DNA of 64,000 nucleotides, from positions 1 through 64,000 of the forward strand of contig NZ_JAUSRF010000011.1 of NCBI RefSeq assembly GCF_030811685.1. Reading direction: 5' to 3'. The stretch is from Neorhizobium huautlense. Lineage in GTDB: Bacteria > Pseudomonadota > Alphaproteobacteria > Rhizobiales > Rhizobiaceae. The notes below the pieces were generated by a model, which worked only from the letters and a program-made list of their open reading frames with translations, was not told the origin of the DNA and ran no database searches. Shown here piece after piece: positions 9,541-19,384 of this stretch; within the stretch, counting starts at the first letter, position 1, and the number at the start of each line of letters is the position of its first letter. Both the position numbers and the translations under genes were made by a program.

Positions 9541-9876
9541 ATGGGCAGCATCGACGCCCGCTCGCAGGAAGTGGAGCTTCTCTTGGGCGTGATGGACAGG
9601 GCATCTCTCGAAGCACTCGCGATCGAAAAAATCCGCGCGCACCGTCGGCAGATCGAATCCGATCAGCTGGTCTATGAGGAATGGGTGCGCGCGAGCGAGG
9701 ATACGACAGTTTCCGCGATGGTCTTGCAGACCATGCAGGACGAGTATCTCGCTCGCCAGGATAAGGCCGACCAGCTTCAGGAAGAGCTGTCAGAGCTCGT
9801 CGACACACTCGGTTATGTTCCGGACGTCCCGGAAGACGAAACGGATCAGGCGGTCAGCACCAGCCCCGATCTTTGA
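9541..9876 (+). CDS. traM: TraM-like quorum-sensing antiactivator
   Basis: 111 residues. The core LEALAIEKIRAHRRQIES followed by a long helix and LSELVDTLGYVPDVPE resembles Ti-plasmid TraM (LETITIDAIRTHRRLVEK ... LGFIPKV), which binds TraR and blocks transfer gene activation at low cell density. It is convergent with traR and overlaps its 3-prime end by 23 bases, so mutual antisense interference is possible. The similarity is partial but position and length fit. An internal ATG at 9592 is an alternative start. Confidence 0.78.
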   Translation: MGSIDARSQEVELLLGVMDRASLEALAIEKIRAHRRQIESDQLVYEEWVRASEDTTVSAMVLQTMQDEYLARQDKADQLQEELSELVDTLGYVPDVPEDETDQAVSTSPDL

Positions 9877-10558
9877 GCAAGCCGACCAGTTGCGCCAGTG
9901 TTCGGGCGTCGAGCTTTTGGCGAGCATTGTCCAGATAGTGCTGGATTGTTCTGATGTTCAGACCGGTCAGCACTGCCATGTCGGACGAAGATTTGCCTTT
10001 GATTGCCCATTTGACACACATTTTTTCGCGGGCAGACAAGGTCTGCTTGGGTGCTATCGCCTGCCGGGCACCAACATGTTCCAATCGGTAATGTACCGCA
10101 AGAATGACGCGCAGTCCGTCTATGGGATCGAAAAGCTGGGGGATCTCCTCCCTTTTCTTGCCGGAGGAGAATGTCAGCATGATCGTTGAGCAATAGCTGC
10201 CTTCAATCGCCATCGTGACGCCGGTGCGGATGCCGTGACCGATCGCTTCGTCACGGAACCTACGCAGTTCCGGCCCTCGCCGATCAAGCCAGTCGTCCGC
10301 ACTCCAGGAGAACATCTCCCGCCTGCGTTTGGCCTCTTCCACAACGGGATCGATTTTTGCGTATTCGTTTTCGAGATATCTGTCCTGCCACTCCGGTGGG
10401 TAGGAGTTGACGGTTTTAACCTCCGACCCTTCCGTCTGGAGATAGGAGAAATGCTCATACCCCCACGATTTGCTGAAGGTCTGCAGGACATTTGCGATCA
10501 TGTTCTGGTCATCTGCCACATCGATCAGGTCGATGAGTGAGCGAGCGCTTTCATTCAC
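9854..10558 (-). CDS. traR: TraR, LuxR-family quorum-sensing activator
   Basis: 234 residues. The N-terminal autoinducer-binding domain has the invariant pattern W..Y...Y...DPVV...F.W around residues 56-85. The C-terminal helix-turn-helix runs about 170-230 (LSAREKMCVKWAIKGKSS, then the recognition region LNIRTIQHYL). With acyl-homoserine lactone from TraI it should activate the tra, trb and rep promoters. It lies 333 bases beyond trbI on the same strand. Confidence 0.92.
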   Translation of the reverse strand: MNESARSLIDLIDVADDQNMIANVLQTFSKSWGYEHFSYLQTEGSEVKTVNSYPPEWQDRYLENEYAKIDPVVEEAKRRREMFSWSADDWLDRRGPELRRFRDEAIGHGIRTGVTMAIEGSYCSTIMLTFSSGKKREEIPQLFDPIDGLRVILAVHYRLEHVGARQAIAPKQTLSAREKMCVKWAIKGKSSSDMAVLTGLNIRTIQHYLDNARQKLDARTLAQLVGLLKDRGWC

Positions 10559-10891
10559 GGCTTATTACCCCTCGTTTTTAGCGGCTGGGTCATCCATCAA
10601 CGGCTGGGAGACCTGGATCAGGATGTCATTGCCCTGGTTTGGCGGAGATCACCGAGATATGCCGGGGATTTCTCGCCTGAACGATTTAATCAACAGCAGT
10701 TGGCCGAAATGCTCTGTCGGCCACGGGAATATGAAGTATGCGAGCATCCCATCGGGAGCCCGCCTATTGGTAAATAACAGAAAGATGACACGTCATCAAT
10801 TATTTGACGTGTGCGGCGCACAATTGCGTGATCGCATAGGTTGAGCCCCTACGTTTTCAGGGGTATTGTCACGTTTCATCATCTGGGGGAG
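10559..10891. other. traR upstream region with a dyad
   Basis: No gene is supported. It holds the traR promoter region. An 8-bp inverted repeat (ACACGTCA 10788-10795, TGACGTGT 10805-10812, 9-base spacer) is a possible operator. A short GC-rich hairpin near 10847-10864 has no T run and may be a weak trb-operon terminator. Confidence 0.4.
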
Positions 10892-12184
10892 TCACCGGTA
10901 GACCGACGGAAAGACGATATCCTGATCGACCATGATGTTGAAGCGATAGCCAGGCCGGATCATGATGGTGGGCTGGACGTCAAGATTTTTCGAGATGGTC
11001 TGCTCCGCCACTCGGCCAAACGTTTCCGCAAAGTTCCGTCTGACCGCATCGGATGCCGTGTCCTGCGTCGCCAATGAAGAACTTTCCGGCAGGGACATAT
11101 CGATTCCGGCGCCGATGACGGCGACGAGTGCTGCGGATCCAAATGTGCGCCAGAGGTGGCGGTCAACCTTGTCCTTGAAGCCGCCATATCCTTCCGCGTC
11201 GGTGCCGGCCATGCCGCCGATCTGCAGTGTCGATCCATTCGGGAAGATCAGGTCAGTCCAGACCACCAGAACCCTCTCCTGCCCGAACGAGACCTTTGAA
11301 TCGTAACGCCCAAACAGTTTGGCGCCTTGCGGGATGAGTAGGCGATATCCGCTGGCACTATCGTAAACGTGCTGGCTCACCTGCGCTGTGATACGCCCGG
11401 GTAGATCCGAGTTCAGCCCCGTGATCAGTGTTGCCGGTATAACCGACCCGCGCTTCAGTTCGAAGCGCGATACCTGGGGTACGACCCCATTCGGCAGGTA
11501 TCCGAGGTCCTTGATGTCCTGGTTGAAAAAGTCTTCCTTGGCTGCCTGTCCATTCTGGTCACCACTTGCGCCCGGGAACCCTGCCTTCGCTGCGGCGGCA
11601 TAGAAATCGTTGGCGTTGTTCGATCCAGTGGGCGAGACAGATCGTTGTGCATCGGCCGTGTCGGGGTTCTTTCCGACGTCGCTGACATCGACAGCCAATG
11701 GTGACTCAAGGGCCGTGGATCGAGCCTGCAGCCGCGCCATTCGTTGCCGCTGCGCTTCCCGGATGATCTGCTCGTCCTGTTCCCGTTTCAGCCGCGCTTT
11801 CCACTCGCCCTCTGGTTCGAGCCGGGTGCTGTGACGCTCGGGTATAGCGACATCTTCTTCTTTCGGCCGCTCGCGTGTTTCTTCCTGGCGTTGGATGACA
11901 GGTGTTGGCTGAAACACTTCCCGCTGTTCCGGTTCGCCGATAATTCCGTCGGTGACACCGCGTTTGAGCCGATCCCCGAAGCTTGTGGCCGGAGCATTGG
12001 AGGCCTCGCCGAGATTGCCGGTACGGTTGAACGAGATCCCGCGCCAGGAAAGGCCAATGACGATAACCCCGAGTACAGTGACGACGATGGCCATCACGAT
12101 GATGATCGGCAATTTGTTGAGGCGACGCATGGCCGGCTGCTGCGCGGCATTGCCGACGCTGCCAAGATGAAGTGACTGTGACAT
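10892..12184 (-). CDS. trbI: TrbI, VirB10-like channel protein
   Basis: 430 residues: a short cytoplasmic start, one membrane segment (about 25-47), a charged linker rich in Arg/Glu/Pro, and a C-terminal TrbI/VirB10 beta-barrel domain (from about residue 225, with GSVIPATLITGLNSDLPG and YRLLIPQGAKLFGRYDS). It spans the envelope and links inner-membrane ATPases with the outer-membrane TrbG/TrbH complex. Last gene of the trb operon. Confidence 0.93.
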   Translation of the reverse strand: MSQSLHLGSVGNAAQQPAMRRLNKLPIIIVMAIVVTVLGVIVIGLSWRGISFNRTGNLGEASNAPATSFGDRLKRGVTDGIIGEPEQREVFQPTPVIQRQEETRERPKEEDVAIPERHSTRLEPEGEWKARLKREQDEQIIREAQRQRMARLQARSTALESPLAVDVSDVGKNPDTADAQRSVSPTGSNNANDFYAAAAKAGFPGASGDQNGQAAKEDFFNQDIKDLGYLPNGVVPQVSRFELKRGSVIPATLITGLNSDLPGRITAQVSQHVYDSASGYRLLIPQGAKLFGRYDSKVSFGQERVLVVWTDLIFPNGSTLQIGGMAGTDAEGYGGFKDKVDRHLWRTFGSAALVAVIGAGIDMSLPESSSLATQDTASDAVRRNFAETFGRVAEQTISKNLDVQPTIMIRPGYRFNIMVDQDIVFPSVYR

Positions 12185-12196
12185 GAGCTGTCCCTC

Positions 12197-12631
12197 TCAT
12201 TCCGGCTGCAGGATGGAAAGCGGGCTTGATGGAGAGGCGCCGCCGGCAGTTACGGTGTATGTGCGTCCAAGCGCTGTGGTCGGCGTCGCAATGCGTGCGA
12301 GCACCTGGTCTTCAAAGCTGTGGAGTGAATAGGACAGCTCGAGCGGCTTGGGAGAGAGGTTGCTGTCATCTGTGACGATCTTGTAACCCCAGGCTTTCAG
12401 TGCAGCCTCCAGGGCGGTCGAGAATTCGGTATCGTCCTTGCGCATCCGGATCGCCGGCGTGGATCTGGTCGGGACTGCTTCGGCAAATCGGCTCGCCATG
12501 TCGCCGGCGATGGCACCGGCGGAAGCACTGTTCATGATAGGCGGGCCAGAGCTGCTGGCCTCCACGTCGTCCTTTGTCTGGCAGCCTGCAGTCAGGGACA
12601 TTAAAAGCATGATCGAAGCCACTCTGCGCAT
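12197..12631 (-). CDS. trbH: TrbH, mating-pair lipoprotein
   Basis: 144 residues with a lipoprotein signal (MLLMSLTAGC, lipobox Cys17) and no cytoplasmic domain. It lies between trbG and trbI as in all Ti-class trb operons. It is likely the VirB7-equivalent that stabilises TrbG at the outer membrane, although it is larger than VirB7. Confidence 0.85.
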   Translation of the reverse strand: MRRVASIMLLMSLTAGCQTKDDVEASSSGPPIMNSASAGAIAGDMASRFAEAVPTRSTPAIRMRKDDTEFSTALEAALKAWGYKIVTDDSNLSPKPLELSYSLHSFEDQVLARIATPTTALGRTYTVTAGGASPSSPLSILQPE

Positions 12632-12634
12632 GGA

Positions 12635-13444
12635 TCACCTCCCCCGCCGGATGGTGATTTTTTGCTGCCTCCAGCCGACACCAGAGATCAGGACAGCACG
12701 GTCGATGGCGTAGTCGACCGTCATCATGTCAGCCTTCATGCGGTAATTGACGACGCGGTTCTGACCGCCGCTCACCACGAAGAGAACGGGTGCATCCTGA
12801 CCGGTGATCGTTTTGGGAAACTGGATGTATGTCTTTTCCCCGTCTGAATAGACCCGTTTGGGTTTCCATCTCGCGGTGCCGCTGATCGAATAGGAAAAGT
12901 TCAGGGTTTCGGGCGTGCCCGCCGGACCACCGACCTCAAGACGCGCGTTGACATCCGCGAGTTTGCTGGACGCATCCTGCGGATACTCGAACCCGACACG
13001 TGCCATGTATTGGCTCGGATGGGATTTGAGCTGGATATGATAGGTACGGCGAGAGGTGGTCACCACCATCGAGGTGACAAGTCCGGCTTCTGATGGCTTG
13101 ACGATGAGGTGGATTGCCTGGCCAACAGTGGCGCCCGACGTCGCCGGTTCGATCTTCCAGCGGACGGTATCCCCGACCAGCACATCGCGAACGATCTCAC
13201 CACCCTGCAACTCAATGTCACAGACCTGCAAAGGCGAGCAGATAACGGAAGGTTGCGTCTCTCCGTAAAGGAAAACGACTTTTCCATCCGGGCCGGTCGT
13301 CACAAGACCGGGCGCGCCGCGCCATTTGCGTGAAATGCTTGTCCCCGTCACTTCGTTGCTGTTCAAGCTTTGCCCATTGGCCATGTCCGCAAACAACAGA
13401 GCCGATGTGCAGCCTAAAGCCGCGATCAATCCCTTACCCTTCAT
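12635..13444 (-). CDS. trbG: TrbG, VirB9-like outer-membrane complex protein
   Basis: 269 residues with an N-terminal signal peptide (cleavage near residue 25). The TrbG/VirB9/CagX fold covers the rest, with [28 protein letters not shown] near 55-82 and [18 protein letters not shown] near 208. It forms the periplasmic/outer-membrane part of the conjugation channel with TrbH and TrbI. Spacing to trbH is three bases. Confidence 0.92.
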   Translation of the reverse strand: MKGKGLIAALGCTSALLFADMANGQSLNSNEVTGTSISRKWRGAPGLVTTGPDGKVVFLYGETQPSVICSPLQVCDIELQGGEIVRDVLVGDTVRWKIEPATSGATVGQAIHLIVKPSEAGLVTSMVVTTSRRTYHIQLKSHPSQYMARVGFEYPQDASSKLADVNARLEVGGPAGTPETLNFSYSISGTARWKPKRVYSDGEKTYIQFPKTITGQDAPVLFVVSGGQNRVVNYRMKADMMTVDYAIDRAVLISGVGWRQQKITIRRGR

Positions 13445-13459
13445 GACGTTCCCCTGCTT

Positions 13460-14137
13460 CTAAAGCTGCGCGGTCCAGTCAAAATCCTGGACATAAAGAC
13501 CGATCGGGTTGAGACGGATCGTTGCCTCATCCTGTGGTGCCGTAAGAGTAACCGTCGCGATGCCACGGAAGCGACGAGTGCCGGTTTCCTTGCCCTTCCG
13601 GTCGCGCTCGTATTCGGTCCAGTCGATCTGATAGGTCTGGTTTGACAGCGCCACGATGTTGGTCGCCTCGATGGCGACGGTCGCATTTTTCGCGCGCTCG
13701 AAAGGAGAATTGCTCCTGAACCAGGCATTGATCTTCTGGGTGGCGGGATCTGACGCACGCAACAGCGCGTAGGTGCGATCCACGTACTGCTTCTGCACCA
13801 CGGCATCGGGCGTGATCGAGCGAAAGCTGGCAACGAAGTTGCCAAGCGTTGACCGAACCACGCGAGCGTCCGCGTATTCGATCTGTTGGGGAACGCCGGC
13901 CGTCACAGCGTTTCCGAGTTTGTCCACCTCGACAATGTAGGGAACAAGCTTCACCTGCGTGCTCAGATACATGGCATAGGAAAATCCGATCACGGCCATG
14001 ATGAGCGCGACGATACCCACGAGCCGCCAGGCACGCGCTGCCTGCACGTAGGATCCATATCGCTCAGTCCATTCCTGCCGCGCGGCAAGATACGGGTTCT
14101 CGGGGGCGCGATCGGCCGCCATTGGCTTTCCTTTCAT
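13460..14137 (-). CDS. trbF: TrbF, VirB8-like inner-membrane assembly protein
   Basis: 225 residues: a short cytoplasmic tail, one membrane segment (about 38-62) and a periplasmic VirB8-type domain ending at the C-terminus ([18 protein letters not shown]). It nucleates the channel by contacting TrbG and TrbI. The upstream ATG gives MKGKPMAAD; an ATG five codons later is also possible. Confidence 0.92.
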   Translation of the reverse strand: MKGKPMAADRAPENPYLAARQEWTERYGSYVQAARAWRLVGIVALIMAVIGFSYAMYLSTQVKLVPYIVEVDKLGNAVTAGVPQQIEYADARVVRSTLGNFVASFRSITPDAVVQKQYVDRTYALLRASDPATQKINAWFRSNSPFERAKNATVAIEATNIVALSNQTYQIDWTEYERDRKGKETGTRRFRGIATVTLTAPQDEATIRLNPIGLYVQDFDWTAQL

Positions 14138-14141
14138 GTTG

Positions 14142-15320
14142 CTATTTGCCCTTCAACTCAGGAGGAGGCGCTTTTCCACCTTGGCTGCTTCTGCTGCCGT
14201 CGAGCTTTGCGTTGGCGAGCCCAAGGAGCGAACCCGCGTAGGCGCCCGGTGAGCCGATTGCCTTTTCCTTGGCGGCGGAGCCTGTCGCCGACATTCCAGA
14301 TCCAAGGGCTGAGCCGATACCTTTGAGCGCTGCACCCACTGTCGAGGAGCCGGCAGCCCGGGCAGATTGCGCGGCAGCAACACCGGCGCGCCCGGAACTT
14401 ACGGAGAGCATGGCCGCTCCCGCTGCGAATGAAGCTGCCTGTCCGCCATGTCGGATGGTTTCCATGCCGCCCGTGACCGAAGCGCCCTGAACGACACCTT
14501 GAATGATGGTGGGGACATACATCGCGATCACGAAAACGACGACCGCGATGCCGGCGATCGCGAGTGCGGTTTGGAACTCGCCTCCAACGTCGGGCCTGTT
14601 CGCCAAGCCGATGAGGACTTCCGATCCTATGCGCGAGATCATGACCAGCGCCATCAGCTTCATGCCAACCGAAAACGCATAGACCAGATAGCGGATTGCG
14701 AAGTCCTTGGTGAACGAGGATCCACCCAGTCCAAGCATGATCATCCCGGCCAGGAGGCCAAGATACATCTCGACCATGACGGACACGAAGATGGCCGCAA
14801 CAAGCGCAAAGGCAATGACGGTCACCACCATCGCGAAGGCCGCCGAGATCGCCAGCGCGTTGTCTTCGAACAGCCCGAACTGGACTTTTTCAGACATTTT
14901 CGTTGCGACGGTAAGACCGGCGTTGAAAACGTCTGCGGGCGACGCCGTCCCTCCCCCAGCGCCAATCTGGAAGAGGCTGTCGACAATGGCTTTGGCAAAT
15001 GCTGGTCCTTCAGACAGAACGAATGCGAAAAATCCGACGAACATGATGCGTCGGACCAGTTCGCCAAACCAACTGTCCAGGGATGCTGCCTGAAGCGCCA
15101 GCCACACAGCCGCAATGCCGATCTCGATTGCCGCCAGGATCCAGAAAAGCGATTTTGCCGCATCAAGAACGGATGTCTCCCACCCTTTGGCAGCAGTCGT
15201 GATCTCATTTTGAAGAGCGGTCAGAACCGAGCCGTCCTGGGCCAAGGTCGAATCTGCGTAGACGGCAATGATCGCGAAAACGATCGTGAACCCTATGAAC
15301 TTCCGGATATCGATGGTCAT
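14142..15320 (-). CDS. trbL: TrbL, VirB6-like polytopic channel protein
   Basis: 392 residues with a signal-like first segment, about six membrane segments up to residue ~270, and then an Ala/Gly/Ser-rich hydrophilic tail, the usual shape of TrbL/VirB6. It likely forms the inner-membrane path for DNA. It lies four bases before trbF and just after trbK. Confidence 0.92.
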   Translation of the reverse strand: MTIDIRKFIGFTIVFAIIAVYADSTLAQDGSVLTALQNEITTAAKGWETSVLDAAKSLFWILAAIEIGIAAVWLALQAASLDSWFGELVRRIMFVGFFAFVLSEGPAFAKAIVDSLFQIGAGGGTASPADVFNAGLTVATKMSEKVQFGLFEDNALAISAAFAMVVTVIAFALVAAIFVSVMVEMYLGLLAGMIMLGLGGSSFTKDFAIRYLVYAFSVGMKLMALVMISRIGSEVLIGLANRPDVGGEFQTALAIAGIAVVVFVIAMYVPTIIQGVVQGASVTGGMETIRHGGQAASFAAGAAMLSVSSGRAGVAAAQSARAAGSSTVGAALKGIGSALGSGMSATGSAAKEKAIGSPGAYAGSLLGLANAKLDGSRSSQGGKAPPPELKGK

Positions 15321-15323
15321 GCG

Positions 15324-15482
15324 TTACCACTCGATCTTCATCTTTTCGCCACCGCTCATTGGAGGCGATTGCGAGGATCTGAAAAACTTCTCGTGTCGGT
15401 CGTGCGCTGTTTGGTAGTCCGATACGGCAAACCAAATGCCGAACAAGACAGCGATCGCGGCGAAGGCAAGTTTTGCTTTCAC
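15324..15482 (-). CDS. trbK: TrbK, entry-exclusion-type small protein
   Basis: A 52-residue gene. GTG start at 15480-15482 overlaps the trbJ stop (GTGA junction). The product has one N-terminal hydrophobic helix (LAFAAIAVLFGIWFAV) and a short hydrophilic tail with HEKFF. TrbK in RP4 gives entry exclusion; in Ti plasmids the small TrbK sits in this same slot. Its last ten residues, SGGEKMKIEW, nearly repeat the last ten of TrbJ (SGGEKMRIEW), which is odd. Confidence 0.8.
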   Translation of the reverse strand: MKAKLAFAAIAVLFGIWFAVSDYQTAHDRHEKFFRSSQSPPMSGGEKMKIEW

Positions 15483-16282
15483 CACTCGATCCTCATTTTC
15501 TCACCACCGGAGGTGGATGGTGCTGTCGCGTTGAAAAATTGTTCGCGACGGGCCTGAGCCAGATCCTTTTCTGACTGCTCTGTTTGTTGCCAGGTACCCA
15601 CAAGCGTCATCTGTTGCGAGACGAGGCCTCGCAGTTTTTGCATCTGGGCCACCTGCTGGGCCGCGATCTGATGGCCAACCTGCAGCGCCCGCATTTGCCC
15701 GTCGGCAGATTCAGACATGCCACGCAGCGAGGTCATCGTGCTCTCCTCGCTGTCGAACTGATCGGCGGTCAGGCTCGCAGCCTTGAGTGTGCTGGCAATG
15801 GTATCGCGGTTGGTGTCCGACCAAGTTTGATAGCTTGCCGAAAAGCTTTCCGCGTTCGGAAGATTGGTCTTCAGATCAGCGTAACTCTTGAACCGCTGGC
15901 TGAGCACATCGTCCGCATTTCCCATCGAAAATGAGATTCCCTGGCCCTGGTTGACGATGTCACGGAGACGCTTGAGGTCACTCTCCACCTCGCCCCAGAT
16001 GTGATTGGGGAGCTGCGCAGTGTTTTGCAGCATATTCTTGTAGATATTCAGCTGGTTTTGGATCTGCTCGGCCAGCTGAGCGATCTGGGTGAGCTGATTG
16101 TCGACCTGCAGGCCGGAGCTGGTCATGAGATCGACGAGCTGCGCGTTGTTCGCCAGCTGCGTCCATTCTGTCGCGGCACCTGCCGCTGCTCCGGCATGAG
16201 CGGGAGGAGCCGAGGCAGCCGCTACGGCACCGGTTATCAGGCCGGCAGCCAGGACTCGCCAAAGTTCATGTTGAAAGAACAT
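15479..16282 (-). CDS. trbJ: TrbJ, VirB5-like periplasmic mating protein
   Basis: 267 residues: signal peptide (cleavage after APPAHAG near residue 30), then a long alpha-helical, Gln-rich body (LTQIAQLAEQIQNQLNIYKNML), typical of TrbJ/VirB5, a minor pilus or adhesin component. The ATG has GAGAGGAG eight bases upstream; upstream in-frame codons lie within trbE and are rejected. The C-terminus SGGEKMRIEW resembles that of TrbK. Confidence 0.9.
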   Translation of the reverse strand: MFFQHELWRVLAAGLITGAVAAASAPPAHAGAAAGAATEWTQLANNAQLVDLMTSSGLQVDNQLTQIAQLAEQIQNQLNIYKNMLQNTAQLPNHIWGEVESDLKRLRDIVNQGQGISFSMGNADDVLSQRFKSYADLKTNLPNAESFSASYQTWSDTNRDTIASTLKAASLTADQFDSEESTMTSLRGMSESADGQMRALQVGHQIAAQQVAQMQKLRGLVSQQMTLVGTWQQTEQSEKDLAQARREQFFNATAPSTSGGEKMRIEW

Positions 16283-18707
16283 CGTCCACTCCTCTCGTTT
16301 CGAGCCACTTGGCTGGCCATCTGTCGCCGTGTTCGGCATGCAATGATCGGATGCGTTTGAGGTCGTCCTTTCCGGACGCGCCGACGAAACTGAGTGCGAC
16401 GGGACCGAGAGCCATCTCGAACAGGCGCCGGCCGTCAGGCGTTGAGACGTAATATTCGCGCTTGGGTATCCCGGCGGCGACGATTTCGATCTGCCGCTCG
16501 TTGAAGCCGAGGCGCTCATAGAACTCCCGGCTGCCTGGTTCGCGCGCTGTGCCGTTCGGGAGGCAGATTTTGGTCGGGCAGGATTCCTTCAGGACATCGA
16601 TGATGCCGGATCGTTCGGCGTCGGAAATCGACTGGGTTGCCAGAACGACCGCGCAGTTAGCCTTGCGCAGCACTTTTAGCCATTCGCGGATCTTGCTGCG
16701 AAACACCGGATGGCCAAGCATCAGCCATGCCTCATCAAGCACGATCAGGCTCGGAGAGCCGTCCAGACGCTTCTCGATACGGTGAAACAGATAGGTGAGT
16801 ACCGGGACAAGGCTGCGCTCACCCAGGTTCATCAGTTGCTCGATCTCGAAACATTGGAGTGCCCGCAGTGTCAGACCGTCATCTTCGGCGTCCAGCAACT
16901 GTCCCATCGGTCCATCGACCGTGTAGTGGTGGAGCGCATCCTTGATTTCGCGCATCTGGACGCCGCTCACGAAATCGGACAGTGACCGGCCCGGGGCCTT
17001 TGCCATCAGTCCAATCTGCCGTGAGATTGCGTTGCGATGATCAGGGGTGATCGAAACGCCCTGCAACGCGACCAGCATTTCGACCCATTCACTCGCCCAG
17101 GCGCGATCTCCGTCCGTGGAAAGATCGAACAGCGGGCAAAATGCAAGCGCCCTCCCCTTCTCGCCCTCCGCACCGATCTCGTAGTGATCGCCGCTGCAGG
17201 CCAATGTCAGCGGCAGAAGCGAATTGCCTTTATCGAAGGCGAAAATCTGCGCGAACTCATATCGCCTGAATTGCGCAACGATGAGAGCGAGCAACGTCGA
17301 CTTACCGGAACCTGTCGGGCCGAAGATCAATGTGTGCCCGACATCGTCGAAATGCAGGTTCAATCGGAAGGGTGTCGAACCACTGGCGACCTGCATCAGT
17401 GGTGGAGAACCTGGCGGATAGAGAGGGCACGGCGCGACCGGGCTGCCGGACCAGACGGAATTCAACGGGATGAGGTCTGCCAGATTGCTGGTATTGATCA
17501 GCGGCTCGCGGATGTTGGCGTACCAGTTTCCAGGAAGACTGCCGAGGAAGGCATCGGTTGCATTCAGGCTCTCGATCCTCGCTCCAAAACCTTCGGCCTG
17601 GATCAGCCGCCGTATGGCCTCGGCCTTTTCCTGAAGGGCTGCGGCATCTTGATCGAACAGCACCACGACGGGCGTGTAATAGCCATAAGCGACCAGTTGC
17701 GACGACGCCTGGGCAATGGCATCCTCAGTTTCTGCCACCATGGTCATCGCGTCTTGGTCGACCGAGCGGCTTTGTGTCTGAAAAAGCTGATCAAAAAAGG
17801 GGCGAACCTTTTGTTGCCATTTCTTGCGTGTCCGCTCCAGCTTCTGCCGCGCTTCTTCTGCGTCGAGAAACATGAATCGCGATGACCAGCGATAGGAGAG
17901 CGGCATCAGGTCGAGACTGTTCAGGATGCCGGGCCAGCTTTCTGCCGGCAGCCCATCAATGGCGACGACACCGAGGAAGCGGTTTTCGACCCTGGGTGTC
18001 AGTCCGTGCTCGAGTTCGGCAGTCGTGACCCAGTCCAGATACATCGGAATTTCGGACAAGCGAACCGGATGGTTTTCGCCCGTGATGCAGAAGCGGACGA
18101 ACTGGAGAAGATCATCATATCGCGCTGTCCGCCTGCCCCCCCAGTCAAAGGTTGACCGTGTCTGCATGCGCGCAATCGAGATGGTGCTGGCCAGATACTG
18201 TTCGATCTCGCGGATCGTGTTATTGAACAGAAAGAGCACAGTGTCCGCATAGGATTGCTTGCGACTGGCATCGTCCGAATAGATATATTTGCTCAATGCT
18301 GTCTTGCGTGGCTCTGCCGGTCGATAGGTAAGAATGATCGCGTGCTTGCTTTCGAAATGGCCCTGCTCGCGGCTGAAATGCGCACGCCGTTCTGCCTCGA
18401 TCGCGCGTGTTACCGGGTCAGGAAAATGACTGCGATCTTCTGCAGGATAGTCGATCGTCGGGATCCTGATCGCCTCGACCTGGATCATCCACCCGCTTCC
18501 AAGGCGTGACAGGATCGTGTTGATCTGCCGGGAAAGCTCGTTGCGCTCGCTATCAGTCGCGCTTTCACTGTCGGGTCCGGCAAAATACCAGCCTGCCATG
18601 AGACTTCCGTCCTTCAGCAGCAGGACGCCGTCATCGACAAGACCGGCATAGGGAACGAGATCGGCAAACGATGGTCCGGTGTGTCGGAAACGCTTGAGTG
18701 CTGTCAT
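16266..18707 (-). CDS. trbE: TrbE, VirB4-like ATPase
   Basis: About 813 residues. The N-terminal half is the CagE/TrbE/VirB4 domain. The C-terminal ATPase has Walker A GPTGSGKST near 463-471 and Walker B SLIVLDEAWLML near 655. It powers pilus assembly and substrate transport. ATG preferred because GAGGG lies seven bases upstream; a GTG two codons earlier would also fit. It overlaps the trbJ start by 17 bases. Confidence 0.94.
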   Translation of the reverse strand: MTALKRFRHTGPSFADLVPYAGLVDDGVLLLKDGSLMAGWYFAGPDSESATDSERNELSRQINTILSRLGSGWMIQVEAIRIPTIDYPAEDRSHFPDPVTRAIEAERRAHFSREQGHFESKHAIILTYRPAEPRKTALSKYIYSDDASRKQSYADTVLFLFNNTIREIEQYLASTISIARMQTRSTFDWGGRRTARYDDLLQFVRFCITGENHPVRLSEIPMYLDWVTTAELEHGLTPRVENRFLGVVAIDGLPAESWPGILNSLDLMPLSYRWSSRFMFLDAEEARQKLERTRKKWQQKVRPFFDQLFQTQSRSVDQDAMTMVAETEDAIAQASSQLVAYGYYTPVVVLFDQDAAALQEKAEAIRRLIQAEGFGARIESLNATDAFLGSLPGNWYANIREPLINTSNLADLIPLNSVWSGSPVAPCPLYPPGSPPLMQVASGSTPFRLNLHFDDVGHTLIFGPTGSGKSTLLALIVAQFRRYEFAQIFAFDKGNSLLPLTLACSGDHYEIGAEGEKGRALAFCPLFDLSTDGDRAWASEWVEMLVALQGVSITPDHRNAISRQIGLMAKAPGRSLSDFVSGVQMREIKDALHHYTVDGPMGQLLDAEDDGLTLRALQCFEIEQLMNLGERSLVPVLTYLFHRIEKRLDGSPSLIVLDEAWLMLGHPVFRSKIREWLKVLRKANCAVVLATQSISDAERSGIIDVLKESCPTKICLPNGTAREPGSREFYERLGFNERQIEIVAAGIPKREYYVSTPDGRRLFEMALGPVALSFVGASGKDDLKRIRSLHAEHGDRWPAKWLETRGVDDVLST

Positions 18708-18717
18708 GACCACACCC

Positions 18718-19017
18718 TCAAAAGGTTCGCCATGGCGAGGTTGTCGCCCGGTAATACGGTTTGTAGGAGATGTGGCGCAGATAGACCTGACGCATCACAG
18801 GGTCGGCCTTGGCCATCATCCGCAACGCCCCGACGATGGCGATCCAGACCGCGGCGCCGAGAATGGCCGAATAGACAGTCAGGACCACGAAAATCAGGGT
18901 CACCGCAATGAGGCCGGTGACCAGAACGAGTTCGCGATCCGCGCCAAGCAACAAGTTTGGGCGCGACAAGGCGCGGTGAATGCGGTTTAGATGGAGGGCG
19001 GAGATATGCTCAGCCAT
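18718..19017 (-). CDS. trbD: TrbD, VirB3-like membrane protein
   Basis: 99 residues. A short basic start ([22 protein letters not shown]) leads to two adjacent hydrophobic helices (about 30-63) and the TrbD/VirB3 pattern. It is a small inner-membrane partner of TrbE. The ATG overlaps the trbC end, so translation is probably coupled. Confidence 0.9.
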   Translation of the reverse strand: MAEHISALHLNRIHRALSRPNLLLGADRELVLVTGLIAVTLIFVVLTVYSAILGAAVWIAIVGALRMMAKADPVMRQVYLRHISYKPYYRATTSPWRTF

Positions 19018-19384
19018 TGTCGCCATCCTGCATCGCAGGAACGCGAATGGCGGCAGCCTCCGCTGGCACACCAACGGATGCGCCCGTTGCCCCAAATAGG
19101 CCGACAATGGTCGTGGCGCCAAGCAGAATGCCGGCGACGAGCACGACATAAACTAGCCTACGTGCGAAATCATTCAGCTCGCCGCCAAAGATCAGCATCC
19201 CGCCGGCAATGGCGACAGCCGCCAGCGCGATGTAGCCGGCGACCGGACCAGTGATGGATTCCTGGATTTGTTCGAGGGGGCCCTCCCAGGGCAGGCTGCT
19301 GCCGGAGCTTGCCAGCACAGGTGCGACCGACATCAGAATGATAGGGACCGCTGAAAACACCGTGAGCAAATTTTTACGCGACAT
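19010..19384 (-). CDS. trbC: TrbC, major pilin precursor (VirB2-like)
   Basis: 124 residues: long signal sequence ending near APVLASSG, then two hydrophobic helices (about 48-66 and 78-98) separated by [10 protein letters not shown], the TrbC/VirB2 pilin layout. TraF is expected to process it. It overlaps the trbB 3-prime end by 11 bases. Confidence 0.9.
   Translation of the reverse strand: MSRKNLLTVFSAVPIILMSVAPVLASSGSSLPWEGPLEQIQESITGPVAGYIALAAVAIAGGMLIFGGELNDFARRLVYVVLVAGILLGATTIVGLFGATGASVGVPAEAAAIRVPAMQDGDNG

Noticed and set aside
10847-10864. CCCCT/AGGGG hairpin as trb-operon terminator
   Set aside because: Short stem with no T tract in either direction; mentioned only within the region entry.
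14448-15557. Long plus-strand open frame (369 codons) across trbL
   Set aside because: Entirely antisense to trbL and trbK; sequence is rich in Arg/Asp/His without family resemblance, the usual shadow of a high-GC gene.
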